From Gluconobacter wancherniae NBRC 103581 (GTDB lineage Bacteria > Pseudomonadota > Alphaproteobacteria > Acetobacterales > Acetobacteraceae): a DNA stretch of 64,000 bases. Of the stretch, positions 18,130-26,744 are shown in pieces (within the stretch, counting starts at the first letter, position 1; each line of letters starts with the position of its first letter). The translations under genes and the position numbers were made by a program. The stretch lies in assembly GCF_007988885.1 (NCBI RefSeq), contig NZ_BJUZ01000001.1, forward strand, positions 868,001 through 932,000. Direction: 5' to 3'. The notes beneath the pieces were generated by a model. That model made no database searches and was not told the DNA's origin. It worked only from the letters and a program-made list of their open reading frames with translations.

Positions 18130-20487
18130 TCAGAACTTGATCCGAACGCCACCGAAAAATGCTCGTGGCGAACCCGCGTAGATGGATCCGGTTTTATTGG
18201 CCAAAACACTCCGCCCAGCCTGCTGTCCGGTCGGGAGGAGTGTATCGCTAATGTCAGTTGCGCCGGCGGCATAAACTTGATTGGTCACGTTCTGCACTTC
18301 GAAGTAGCTGTGCAGACGATGAACCCAGCCCATACGTGGAGGTGGATCGTAATGGATTTCCAGATTCAACAATGCGTATGAGGGAGCTTTCAGAATATTG
18401 GCATTGTCGAGAAAAAAGGTACTTCTCCACGTCACTTCTGCAAAGCCTCCCAGCCCCTGCAGCCATCCGTCTGGCTGATTATAGAGGACACGCGCATCCA
18501 GGAAGTGAGGGATGACACCGGGGATAAGGTTGCCTTTTCGTGCAAAGCTCTGCGCCAGCGTACTGTTGGACAGGGTTTCAGTGTATTTTGTGTAGATCTG
18601 GTTGCCATAGGTGTAAGACAGCTTCAGTCGTGCACCCGGCAGAGAGGCACGCAATGGCTGCCATGTCGCACCGAGTTCAATGCCACGATGCTCTGAGGCC
18701 GGGGCGTTGAAGGTATAGCTTCCTGCGGGTGTATTGACGCCCGCTGACTGACTGACAAGTTCGTTTCTGTAGAACTCATAAAAGCCAGTGGCCTGAATAT
18801 TGATGCTGGGTGACGGATGCCATTCGACACCAAGATCAAAACCGAGACTTGTTTCGCTCTTGAGCTGCGTGTTGTTTCCGTAGTTTCCTTGAGGGGTCAC
18901 AAAAAAACTGGAATAGCCAGGCGTGGCGTAGGCTGTTCCAACGCGGGTATGGAGAGTCCAGTCTTTGGTTGGGGTATAAACCAGCGAGGCTTCAGGTGCG
19001 AGATTGAAGAAGCGTCGATTAGCCGTGATATTTTGCAGCGCGGTTGAACGTGCTGATCTATTGTAGAGCGTCTGAACTGCTCCGACATCAGATTGCGTAC
19101 CACCCAGTCCAACCACAGCATGCCAAAGCGGAGAAAACTGCCAGTCTTCCTGGAAGCGAAGACCGATGTTCCACTGGTGACCGTATGACGTGGAATTCAA
19201 AGCACCGCGCGTCGCGCCGCCTTGCGGGGTCAGATTATAGACCTGATAGCCATAATCCATGTAGTCGAAGCTGGCACCGACAAAGCTGGTCAGAGGCGTT
19301 TTCCCGATACGGCCACGGTTCGTCCAATCCGTCTGCACATTGTAGGAATTAAACGGCCCCACAAAAGCCGTTGTCGATGTTGGCTGATCGGTATGACGTT
19401 GATCGTAAGTAAACTGGGTATGCCAGGTTGTTCTTGGATCGAAATCATGCTCCCATCGCAGGCCTACAATGGTGCGTCGGTCAAAACGCCCTAGCCCTGC
19501 CTGTTGTGGACTCGTCGCCTGGTGGGCTCCATACGCACCATTCACCAGAAGATTGACCGAGGCGCATCCAGCAACGGCCGATGCCGCATTTGCGCAACCA
19601 TTTTGGTAGGGATTACTGCGGAATTGGTTGAGAGAGAGGCGTAACGGTAGAGATGTGTCCGTAACATTATTGACGAATTTCAGGACGAGGCGATCTGATG
19701 AGGTCAGATTGACCCGCAGCCGCATATTCTCGGTGGAGGTATTATACTGACTGTTCGCGATAAAGCCCTTGCCTCGCACATCGCTGCCAAACAGCATAAA
19801 GTCGTAGCGTTTATTGCCTGCTCCAATCGTCGCGTAATTATTGAAAAGACCAAAACTGCCAAAGTCTGAGCCCAGTTCCAGGCCGTGAATGTCGGCTCCA
19901 TTTCGTGTGCGGAAGTTGATTGCCCCATTAATCGCGTAATTACCGTATAGCGTAGAGGCCGGTCCCTGAGAGACATCCACGCCTTCATAGGCGTGCGGAT
20001 CGATCAAATCTGCCCGCGCCGTGCCATCAGGTTGCGTCATGGGAAACCCGTCTTCCGTAATCTGAAGGTTCTTCAGGCCCCAAGACTGACGTGCACCTGA
20101 CCCACGGACAGAAACGACATTATCGCGTGGGCCATTACCTTGCAGAACAGTTACTCCTGGGAGGGTTGCAACCATATCGGCGACCGACTGTGCTGCCCTG
20201 TGCGCAAAATCTATGTGGTCCGAACTATAAGTGGTTTCACCGACGGGGCGAAGCAGTGCCGAACCACGCGCGGCGCCTCGAACCAAAATGCTTTCAACAT
20301 TCTGCTTCTGATTTACAGAGGAAGCAACTGTTACTGTTTTGCGAGAACGTGCCTGGAAAGGTTGGGCGTGGGCTGGAAAAGCACCAAGAAAAACGCAGCC
20401 AAGCACTAGCGAGCCGAGAGGACGGCTTGATTCAAAAGAAGTGTTCATGTGTTCGTTCTGATCTGAAAAACGCAGAAAGCCTTTCAT
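18130..20487 (-). CDS. TonB-dependent outer-membrane receptor
   Basis: A receptor of up to 785 residues. A plug domain with SVADMVATLPGVTVLQGNG, VSVRGSGARQSWGLKNLQITEDGFPMTQPDGTAR and GPASTLYGNYAINGAINFRTR precedes a beta-barrel that ends in a Phe (GGVRIKF), as usual. A signal peptide follows the inner ATG at 20448 (MNTSFESSRPLGSLVLG, AHAQ cleavage), and that ATG may be the true start. It imports a metal or metal complex using TonB energy. Its partners (PepSY with Met-rich loop, DUF2946-like, SCO) suggest copper, although siderophore-iron is the common role of the family. Confidence 0.85.
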   Translation of the reverse strand: MKGFLRFSDQNEHMNTSFESSRPLGSLVLGCVFLGAFPAHAQPFQARSRKTVTVASSVNQKQNVESILVRGAARGSALLRPVGETTYSSDHIDFAHRAAQSVADMVATLPGVTVLQGNGPRDNVVSVRGSGARQSWGLKNLQITEDGFPMTQPDGTARADLIDPHAYEGVDVSQGPASTLYGNYAINGAINFRTRNGADIHGLELGSDFGSFGLFNNYATIGAGNKRYDFMLFGSDVRGKGFIANSQYNTSTENMRLRVNLTSSDRLVLKFVNNVTDTSLPLRLSLNQFRSNPYQNGCANAASAVAGCASVNLLVNGAYGAHQATSPQQAGLGRFDRRTIVGLRWEHDFDPRTTWHTQFTYDQRHTDQPTSTTAFVGPFNSYNVQTDWTNRGRIGKTPLTSFVGASFDYMDYGYQVYNLTPQGGATRGALNSTSYGHQWNIGLRFQEDWQFSPLWHAVVGLGGTQSDVGAVQTLYNRSARSTALQNITANRRFFNLAPEASLVYTPTKDWTLHTRVGTAYATPGYSSFFVTPQGNYGNNTQLKSETSLGFDLGVEWHPSPSINIQATGFYEFYRNELVSQSAGVNTPAGSYTFNAPASEHRGIELGATWQPLRASLPGARLKLSYTYGNQIYTKYTETLSNSTLAQSFARKGNLIPGVIPHFLDARVLYNQPDGWLQGLGGFAEVTWRSTFFLDNANILKAPSYALLNLEIHYDPPPRMGWVHRLHSYFEVQNVTNQVYAAGATDISDTLLPTGQQAGRSVLANKTGSIYAGSPRAFFGGVRIKF

Positions 20488-20517
20488 CGCAGGTGCGATA
20501 AAGGTGCTAGGTTTGTG

Positions 20518-20910
20518 TCAGATCAGGTGGGGAGGACCCTGAGCATAAATGCCCGACAGCCGCCATAAGGGAGGGGCCCGTACTGGCGGAAAGCACCAGA
20601 CAACACGCCGACTTGTTCCAGAAAAGACGAGAAGAACAGCAACGGCGCATCCGATCGCCAGGATCGTTAGCAGATCGTCAATTACAGCAATACCATCACC
20701 GATGTCTGCTGCATGATGATGATCGGGACTATGCTTGCCAAGATCCTGACTGTCGCACAGGGTCGAGAGGCTGGCCAGCTGCTTAAACGGATCATCGAGG
20801 AGGAACTGCGGTAAAGGCAGACTTCCAACGCTGAGGCGAATAATGATGGCGAGCAGAACCAGCGGCCAAAAGACCAGCACTCCTTTACTCTGCCACGCGC
20901 TTTGCATCAT
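20518..20910 (-). CDS. DUF2946-like small membrane protein
   Basis: A 130-residue protein with two hydrophobic stretches (about residues 10-32 and 79-96), a His cluster (HSPDHHHAAD, residues about 61-70) and the C-terminal AQGPPHLI. That tail resembles the ARGPP ending of DUF2946 proteins, which occur next to TonB receptors and copper genes. It is the first gene of the run leading to the receptor and PepSY protein (30 bases upstream of the receptor frame), so it is probably co-transcribed. The His cluster would suit metal binding; this is inferred. Confidence 0.6.
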   Translation of the reverse strand: MMQSAWQSKGVLVFWPLVLLAIIIRLSVGSLPLPQFLLDDPFKQLASLSTLCDSQDLGKHSPDHHHAADIGDGIAVIDDLLTILAIGCAVAVLLVFSGTSRRVVWCFPPVRAPPLWRLSGIYAQGPPHLI

Positions 20911-21268
20911 TCTTCTGCATTTAAAGGGGCTTGCCGCGCTGCGCTAGATGGAAATATATTTTTTTGACAGTTTGGATTGTGACGCACCGAGTTCCAATTT
21001 TTTGAGCGCTCCATATTAGCTGACGATGTCGGCCGTCCGGAAGCCAAAGGGGCTCTGCCTAGGTCCAGTATGAGGGCAACTGCTACCTATCTGCAAAATA
21101 TGGATTCAGATCCAGAAATATTTATCATCAATCCGACTTATCAAAACACGGGTCTAAAGCACCTAACTCTTTCGATATCGCTCTTGAATTGGCTCTGACC
21201 GTTTTTACCGATGCCAGTGCCTTGTAAGATAGTAGATGTGCGGCGCTCACAAAAGAAAGGAGATCCAG
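20911..21268. other. Intergenic region between metal operon and aldo-keto reductase
   Basis: About 360 bases upstream of two divergent units. AT-rich DNA near 20945-20975 (with TTGACA at 20964-20969) is the likely promoter zone, but I could not define a regulator site. No gene is recognisable. Confidence 0.35.
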
Positions 21269-22255
21269 TTGGAGTACGGAAAACTCGGTTCCACCGGGAT
21301 GGACATATCTCGTCTATGCCTCGGATGCATGACGTTTGGACAACCCCACGCGGGTATTCCCCCTTGGACTTTGGACGAGAGTGCTGCGCGCCCTATCGTT
21401 AGGAAAGCTGTTGAGTGTGGTATAAATTTTTTTGATACTGCTAACAGCTATTCTGCAGGAACGTCAGAACAAATTGTTGGAAAAATTCTCAGAGAATTTC
21501 TTTCACGCGATGAAATGGTATTGGCAACCAAAGTTTATTATCCCATTGAGGGACTCGGTTCCGCGATGCGACCGAATAAGCAAGGGTTGTCGCGCAAAGC
21601 AATCATCGCTGAAATTGACGCAAGTCTTTCCCGCCTTGGAACTGATTATGTTGATCTGTACCAAGTTCATCGGTGGGATTATACAACCGCGATCGAAGAA
21701 ACAATGGAAGCGCTCCATGATATCGTCCGTGCAGGTAAGGCGCGTTATATCGGAGCGTCTTCGATGTACGCATGGCAGTTTGCGAAAGCACAAGAAGTTG
21801 CGCGTTCAAACGGTTGGACAACTTTTTCGACAATGCAGAATTTGGTTAATCTTCTTTACCGAGAAGAAGAGCGCGAAATGCTACCGCTGTGTCGCGATCA
21901 GGGGGTTGGCATCCTCCCTTGGAGTCCTTTGGCACGCGGTCGCTTAACGCGACCCTTTAACATACAGACTGCGCGATCGAAGGCCGATAATTTTGGAAAG
22001 ACGCTGGAAGGCGAAGCTGACGAGGCGATCATTTCAGTAGTTCAGAAAATAGCTGAGCGTCGTGGAAGTCCTATGGCACAGATTGCGTTGGCATGGGTGT
22101 TGAATAAACCTGAAGTTTCCGCTCCAATTGTAGGAGCGTCCACAATCGCTCAGGTTGACGATGCAATCAGCGCGCTGAGCGTAGAGCTAACGACTGATGA
22201 AATCGTAGCACTTGAAGAACCATACAAGGCCAGAGCTATTGCGGGATTCAGCTGA
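21269..22255 (+). CDS. Aldo-keto reductase with probable TTG start
   Basis: A 328-residue aldo-keto reductase barrel. The start of the domain is YGKLGSTGMDISRLCLGCMTFG. The catalytic Tyr and Asp lie in FFDTANSYSAG, the Lys in VLATKVYY and the His in LYQVHRWD. The C-terminal NADP site is ALAWVLNKPEVSAPIVGASTIAQ. An ATG at 21236 opens the frame, but AAAGGAG at 21256-21262 sits seven bases before TTG at 21269, which gives MEYGKLG, the normal family N-terminus. No operon partner is seen. Substrates of this AKR group are small aldehydes or sugars. Confidence 0.85.
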   Translation: MEYGKLGSTGMDISRLCLGCMTFGQPHAGIPPWTLDESAARPIVRKAVECGINFFDTANSYSAGTSEQIVGKILREFLSRDEMVLATKVYYPIEGLGSAMRPNKQGLSRKAIIAEIDASLSRLGTDYVDLYQVHRWDYTTAIEETMEALHDIVRAGKARYIGASSMYAWQFAKAQEVARSNGWTTFSTMQNLVNLLYREEEREMLPLCRDQGVGILPWSPLARGRLTRPFNIQTARSKADNFGKTLEGEADEAIISVVQKIAERRGSPMAQIALAWVLNKPEVSAPIVGASTIAQVDDAISALSVELTTDEIVALEEPYKARAIAGFS

Positions 22256-22292
22256 TGACCTCTATTTGAGCCGTTCCAGGATTGGCGGAGAC

Positions 22293-22523
22293 CTATTCAC
22301 CTGAGAGGAGGGTGGAAGGATAAAAGAACCGTTGATTGATGGGCGTGTCTTTTGATTTTACGGCTGCGGCGTACTGATTGACGGTTGCCGTGATGGCATT
22401 CGCTCTACGTTTTGAGTAGTGTGAGATTTCCATGTTCTGACTTATTAAGCGGCGGCGCTGATACTTGAGCTCGCTCAGGGGAGCAAGCCGCTTATCCACA
22501 TCAAAAAAGCCAGATTGCTTCAT
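22293..22523 (-). pseudogene. N-terminal fragment of an IS transposase
   Basis: The frame starts MKQSGFFDVDKRLAPLSEL, which resembles the first residues of a widespread IS5/IS1182-type transposase (KQxGFFDVxxRLxxLS). After about residue 24 the sequence no longer fits the family and ends at 76 codons instead of several hundred. The rest of the element is missing. Confidence 0.5.
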
Positions 22524-22711
22524 GATCTATGCCCCAATCAATGCAAAAGGAATGAAACCACACAGAAGCAATTAAAATAATTGGCTTCTTCGAGATCTTC
22601 AGGTTTTCATCGTTTGATGGTGTTCTAGGGGCATATCGTCGTCGTGACAGGATATTTCAAATATTTTACATAAATAATAAGAATACCCACGTGAAATATT
22701 CGAAAAAATTC

Positions 22712-22939
22712 TTACCTACAATATTTAGGACTTTTGTAGAGTGATGCTTCTTTGTCCTGAATATCAGGTCTATAAACCTGATCACGCCAGTCTGATGATG
22801 CAACCTCGTCGAAACCAACCGAGACCGCATCGTCCGTATAACCCAGAATAGTGGTAACCTGCTGGGTGATCGCATCCGCCAGACGCTGTTTCTGCTGCTC
22901 GGATTTACCTGGCCATAGCTTAACGATGATATGCGGCAT
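22712..22939 (-). CDS. 4-oxalocrotonate tautomerase family protein (PptA-like)
   Basis: A 75-residue tautomerase. The ATG at 22939 gives [24 protein letters not shown], so Pro2 becomes the catalytic N-terminal proline once Met is removed. The C-terminal half ([23 protein letters not shown]) fits the PptA/YdcE-like short subgroup. The frame continues upstream to 23020, but that would bury the proline. It lies 10 bases past the stop of the SDR gene and closes the cupin-SDR-tautomerase run. It probably isomerises a keto-enol substrate made by that pathway. Confidence 0.85.
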   Translation of the reverse strand: MPHIIVKLWPGKSEQQKQRLADAITQQVTTILGYTDDAVSVGFDEVASSDWRDQVYRPDIQDKEASLYKSPKYCR

Positions 22940-22949
22940 TGAGGATTCC

Positions 22950-23693
22950 TCACCAGGCCTGATTGGCTGGCCCAACTGTAAACTCGTTGATCGTTGTGTC
23001 TGCTGGGGCAGAAATCGCAAACGAGACTACGTCGGCAATACGTTCGGGTGGGATAGCATGCTGATCGTATAGCTTTTGCATGGCTGCAGCCGCCCCGGGA
23101 TCAGAAATGCCGCCGAGCAATTCAGTTTTCACCGCTGCAGGATAAATCGTGGAGGCGCGAATATTGGTACCCTCCATGGCTGACTCCATGCGAAGCACCT
23201 CCATGAAATCGCGAACGAACCACTTGGTGCCGCCGTAGATCGCGCTGCCAGGGTATGCTTTAAGACCGGCCACTGACGAAACGGCAATGATCTGACCGTA
23301 TTTCTGTGCCAGAAAATGAGGCATGGCGGCAGCAACGCCATTCAGAACGCCTTTGATGTTAATGTCGACGGCTGCATTCCATTCCTCCGTCTTCAAGGCG
23401 GATACGGGGGCTGTCGGCATCAGACCTGCGTTGAGGAAAATAACGTCAAGACGACCGTATTTTTCTTTGGCGATGTTGACCAAAGCTTCATTATCGCTCG
23501 GCTTCGTTACATCCGTCACGAGGTAGGTCGCTGTTCCGCCCTCGCTTTCAATAGCACTGACAATTTGTTGAAGGCGTTCTTCTCTACGCGCACCCAGAAC
23601 AACTTTCGCACCTTGCCGTGCGAGAAGCCGTGCGGTTGCTTCGCCAATGCCCGAAGATGCACCAGTGATAAGAACAATTTTATCTTTAATCAT
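22950..23693 (-). CDS. Short-chain dehydrogenase/reductase (YdfG-like)
   Basis: A 247-residue classical [13 protein letters not shown] is the cofactor loop, FLNAGLMP the NAG region, [22 protein letters not shown] the Ser...Tyr-x3-Lys catalytic set. The C-terminus [12 protein letters not shown] is usual for YdfG-type oxidoreductases that act on 3-hydroxy acids or aldehydes. It is the middle gene of the run cupin-SDR-tautomerase, divergent from the LysR at 24236. Confidence 0.86.
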   Translation of the reverse strand: MIKDKIVLITGASSGIGEATARLLARQGAKVVLGARREERLQQIVSAIESEGGTATYLVTDVTKPSDNEALVNIAKEKYGRLDVIFLNAGLMPTAPVSALKTEEWNAAVDINIKGVLNGVAAAMPHFLAQKYGQIIAVSSVAGLKAYPGSAIYGGTKWFVRDFMEVLRMESAMEGTNIRASTIYPAAVKTELLGGISDPGAAAAMQKLYDQHAIPPERIADVVSFAISAPADTTINEFTVGPANQAW

Positions 23694-23720
23694 GATGTTT
23701 TACCTGTATAAATATTTGAA

Positions 23721-24116
23721 TTATTGCCCATACTGGTCGTCAGAGACATGTTCGAGCCAGTCTACGACTTTGCCATTCTCAACTTCCTGAATGGCGATAT
23801 GGGTCATGCCCGTGTCTGGCGCGGCGCCATGCCAATGCTTTTCACCCGGTTCGAAGAAAACCACGTCGCCAGGGCGGATTTCTTCGATAGGACCGTCCCA
23901 TCGCTGCACGCGACCAACGCCTGATGTCACAATAATGGTCTGGCCCAGTGGATGAGTATGCCAGGCTGTCCGTGCACCCGGTTCAAATGTCACATTTGCA
24001 CCCTGAACCCGATCGGGAGCAGCAGGGTTGAAAAGCATATCAACCCTGACCGTGCCAGTGAACCAGTCTCCGGGCCCTTTGAAAGACGGCTTGTGACCTG
24101 CGCGGAAGATTTCCAT
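23721..24116 (-). CDS. Cupin-domain protein
   Basis: A 131-residue single-domain cupin. Motif 1 is [19 protein letters not shown] (metal His pair and Gln). Motif 2 is [18 protein letters not shown]. It belongs to the group with N-terminal [19 protein letters not shown] often found with SDRs and LysR regulators, annotated as carboxymuconolactone-like or quercetinase-like cupins. AGGAAAT before the ATG is a good ribosome site. It is the first gene of the operon, divergent from LysR 24236. Function is probably enzymatic on a small phenolic or keto compound; unproven. Confidence 0.82.
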   Translation of the reverse strand: MEIFRAGHKPSFKGPGDWFTGTVRVDMLFNPAAPDRVQGANVTFEPGARTAWHTHPLGQTIIVTSGVGRVQRWDGPIEEIRPGDVVFFEPGEKHWHGAAPDTGMTHIAIQEVENGKVVDWLEHVSDDQYGQ

Positions 24117-24235
24117 AAAAATTTCCTGTGCTTCGCTATGAGGCCAGAAGAGGCCTTGTTCTCAACACGATAAGAGATCTTGCAGCACTCGATTAGAGCA
24201 TATAACGTGCATGAACCTTTGAAATAAGCTCAGTA

Positions 24236-25147
24236 ATGCCGCGCGATCATATCAACGAATTGACAGCTTTTCTCGCGGTTGCCAAAGAACGAAGCTTTAC
24301 GCGGGCTGCTGCTGAACTCGGTGTCACACCCTCAGCCTTGAGCCATACGGTGAGGGGGCTTGAGGAGAGGCTTGGGGTTCGTCTTCTGTCTAGAACAACT
24401 AGAAATGTCGCAACAACCGATGCCGGAGAGCAGCTTCAAAAGCGTGTGGGGCCACTTCTTGAACAGGTCTCTGCGGAACTCGATTCAGTTGCTTCTCTGG
24501 GGAGCAAGCCTGCCGGATCAATTCGTATCACATGCACCGATGCGGCCATAGAACTGGTATTTCGACCTAAACTTCTCGCATTTCTTCGGCAGTACCCCGA
24601 TATCAACATCGAATTCAGTATGGATTACGCTTTTGTTGATATTGTTGCAGAACGCTTTGATGCAGGGGTCCGTATCGGGGAAGCCGTCGAGAAAGACATG
24701 GTCGCGACGCGTGTGGGCCCAGACTGGCGTTTTTGCGTCGTAGGATCACCGGATTATTTTCGCCGTCATCTGCCCCCTGCAACGCCACATGATTTGCGCC
24801 GTCATAACTGTATTAATATGCGGATGACGACTGCTGGAGGAAACCTGAAGTGGGAGTTTCGTGAACCGACAGGTCGCGAAATTTCATTTCGTTTTACGGG
24901 GCAAACAACGTTTAGCAACTCCATGTTGGTCCTCAATGCTGCCATCGATGGGATTGGATTAGGCTACATTCCTTACGATCTGGCAAAGCCCTATATTGAA
25001 ACGGGGAGTCTGGTTGAGGTGCTTTTGGAGTGGAGTCTGGAGTGTGAAGGCCCTTATCTATATTACCCCAGCAGGCGACTACACTCACCAGCTTTTGCAG
25101 CGTTGGTAGAAGCCATGAGATATCATATCCCTATTGCTCGGGAATAA
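24236..25147 (+). CDS. LysR-family transcriptional regulator (CrgA/PecT-type)
   Basis: A 303-residue LysR protein. The HTH covers residues about 5-60 (LTAFLAVAKERSFTRAAAELGVTPSALSHTVRGLEERLGVRLLSRTTR). The effector domain has DIVAERFDAGVRIGE and the end SLECEGPYLYYPSRRLHSPAFAALVEAMRY. It closely parallels the LysR at 37227-38120, with the same segments and the same ending, so the two are paralogues. It is divergent from cupin-SDR-tautomerase with 119 bases between starts, and very likely activates or represses that operon. Confidence 0.88.
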   Translation: MPRDHINELTAFLAVAKERSFTRAAAELGVTPSALSHTVRGLEERLGVRLLSRTTRNVATTDAGEQLQKRVGPLLEQVSAELDSVASLGSKPAGSIRITCTDAAIELVFRPKLLAFLRQYPDINIEFSMDYAFVDIVAERFDAGVRIGEAVEKDMVATRVGPDWRFCVVGSPDYFRRHLPPATPHDLRRHNCINMRMTTAGGNLKWEFREPTGREISFRFTGQTTFSNSMLVLNAAIDGIGLGYIPYDLAKPYIETGSLVEVLLEWSLECEGPYLYYPSRRLHSPAFAALVEAMRYHIPIARE

Positions 25148-25149
25148 TG

Positions 25150-25800
25150 CTGTCACCACTGGGCATAAATTTTTTAACGAATTTGCGCCACTTTCCATAA
25201 TGTGTCGCGTATCCAGCAGTGCGCCTGATCGTCTCCATAGGATCTATGCCAGATCATATCGATCCTGACATCTGTTAGTGCTACAGGAGGCGAACTGGTC
25301 GTAAGATCGAAGATCTTTGCCAGCATTTGCGCAGGATAACCTCACCCATGAAGCTGATAAAAGTAGCTTTATCTATATGTCGCTTACGATCAACGAGCTT
25401 TTCGCTGGCGTCATAAGCGGGGACCTTTGCGTGAGGGGGGGGCTGATACTCTAACTATCGATGACACCAGACTGGATAGGCTGCTTCGTATCCCGCAGGC
25501 GCAGGTTCACGATCCAGAATCATGCAGACATGATGGAGAGTACAGAATAAAAAACGGTGACTCCGTCTGCGGTACTACCAGTAAATGGTCGGCCACATGC
25601 TTACAATGAGTCAGCAGCATCTGCCAGCTACAATCGGAGTGGACAAGATAGCGCAGCGCATTGATGATCTCGCGAAAATTGGTTGCGCGTTTCAGGCTAC
25701 GCTGGTTCGCAGGCGGCATCAGGGGAGGGGCTTTGTGCTCCCATTTTTCATCGGTCAGGCCAAACAACTAACGCTTCGTACTTCAGATGACGTCGGTCAT
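25150..25800 (-). pseudogene. Degenerate IS5-family transposase
   Basis: On the minus strand the N-terminal part reads MFGLTDEKWEHKAPPL, FREIINALRYLVHSDCSWQML (25767-25640), then the frame is lost. The later segment YDASEKLVDRKRHID (25425-25380) corresponds to the IS5-family YDAGKKIKGRKRHI block in yet another frame. Multiple frameshifts and stops, no intact ends seen. Confidence 0.7.
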
Positions 25801-25931
25801 CCGGTCTCTTTGCTCTCGCGGTCATATTCAGGGCTTGAATCAAGCAGAAGGGCATATGGAAATCCTTTAATTCGAATTTCCAAAAATAGTTTTTATACTC
25901 TGTAAATAATATTTAAGTTAAATGAAATTAT

Positions 25932-26744
25932 TTATTTTATATCGGAGAATAGATAGTCTTTTATAATTTCCCCTTTGTGGGGTGACTGTCTTATTGATAA
26001 GTTGTTGATTGCAGTGACGGGTGCAATAGAAAGTGCATTAATAAGCCATGCTCCCTGGATGGAGGGTAACTCTTCTGGTTTCACCGAAATTTCTTTACAT
26101 AAACCGGCCTTCAATAGGCGACCTCTGGATGTTCCAGGTAAAGGACCGTCTAACAGCGGAGGAGTTACAAGTATATTATTTTTCAAAAAAACAATATTTG
26201 CTGCGGTTGCTTCTGCAATAGAGCCTGTGTGCCCCAGTAGAAGAGCATCGTCATAGTTTTTATTTTTTGCTTCTATGCGACTTAGAATGGACGGTAAATA
26301 ATTAGTAGTTTTAACTACAGAAAGAGGACTTCTTCCGTCTCGAAAATATCTTGAAATAACAAGTTTTATAGGAGATAGTATTGTTTTGGTTTCATCAAAA
26401 ACTTGCAGGATAATTGTAAGATTGGTATCTCCGGAAGGAATTATACCACGCGGCCCGTCTCCTCGCGTGATAGTTAGCCTTAAGGATCCATTATTTATCA
26501 CATTGATTTTTAATATTTCTTCTATGCCTTTTTTTAATAATATTTTTTCAGGGAAAGGAAAAAAGAGAGTGCTGCAACCTTTTTCCAGTCTGGAAAGATG
26601 TAATCTTAAATGGGGGATTTTCTTGTTAACTACCCTCATTGTCTCAAAAAGACCGTCACCAAGAAGAAAGCCGCGATCATTTACGTTAATTTTCGCATCC
26701 AGGTAAGAAAGAATTTCTCCATTAATCCATGTAAAATTTTTCAT
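25932..26744 (-). CDS. pabC: Aminodeoxychorismate lyase (class IV aminotransferase fold)
   Basis: A 270-residue PLP enzyme. RGFLLGDGLFETMRV is the fold-type IV N-terminal signature, K145 in VVKTTNYL the probable Schiff-base lysine, and GSIAEATAANIVFLKNN the cofactor-binding segment. Paired with PabB it fits 4-amino-4-deoxychorismate lyase, which makes p-aminobenzoate for folate. D-amino-acid or branched-chain aminotransferase activity is a less likely alternative. It overlaps the pabB stop by one base. The gene is markedly AT-rich compared with its neighbours, with many AAA/ATA/TTT codons, suggesting recent acquisition. Confidence 0.8.
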   Translation of the reverse strand: MKNFTWINGEILSYLDAKINVNDRGFLLGDGLFETMRVVNKKIPHLRLHLSRLEKGCSTLFFPFPEKILLKKGIEEILKINVINNGSLRLTITRGDGPRGIIPSGDTNLTIILQVFDETKTILSPIKLVISRYFRDGRSPLSVVKTTNYLPSILSRIEAKNKNYDDALLLGHTGSIAEATAANIVFLKNNILVTPPLLDGPLPGTSRGRLLKAGLCKEISVKPEELPSIQGAWLINALSIAPVTAINNLSIRQSPHKGEIIKDYLFSDIK

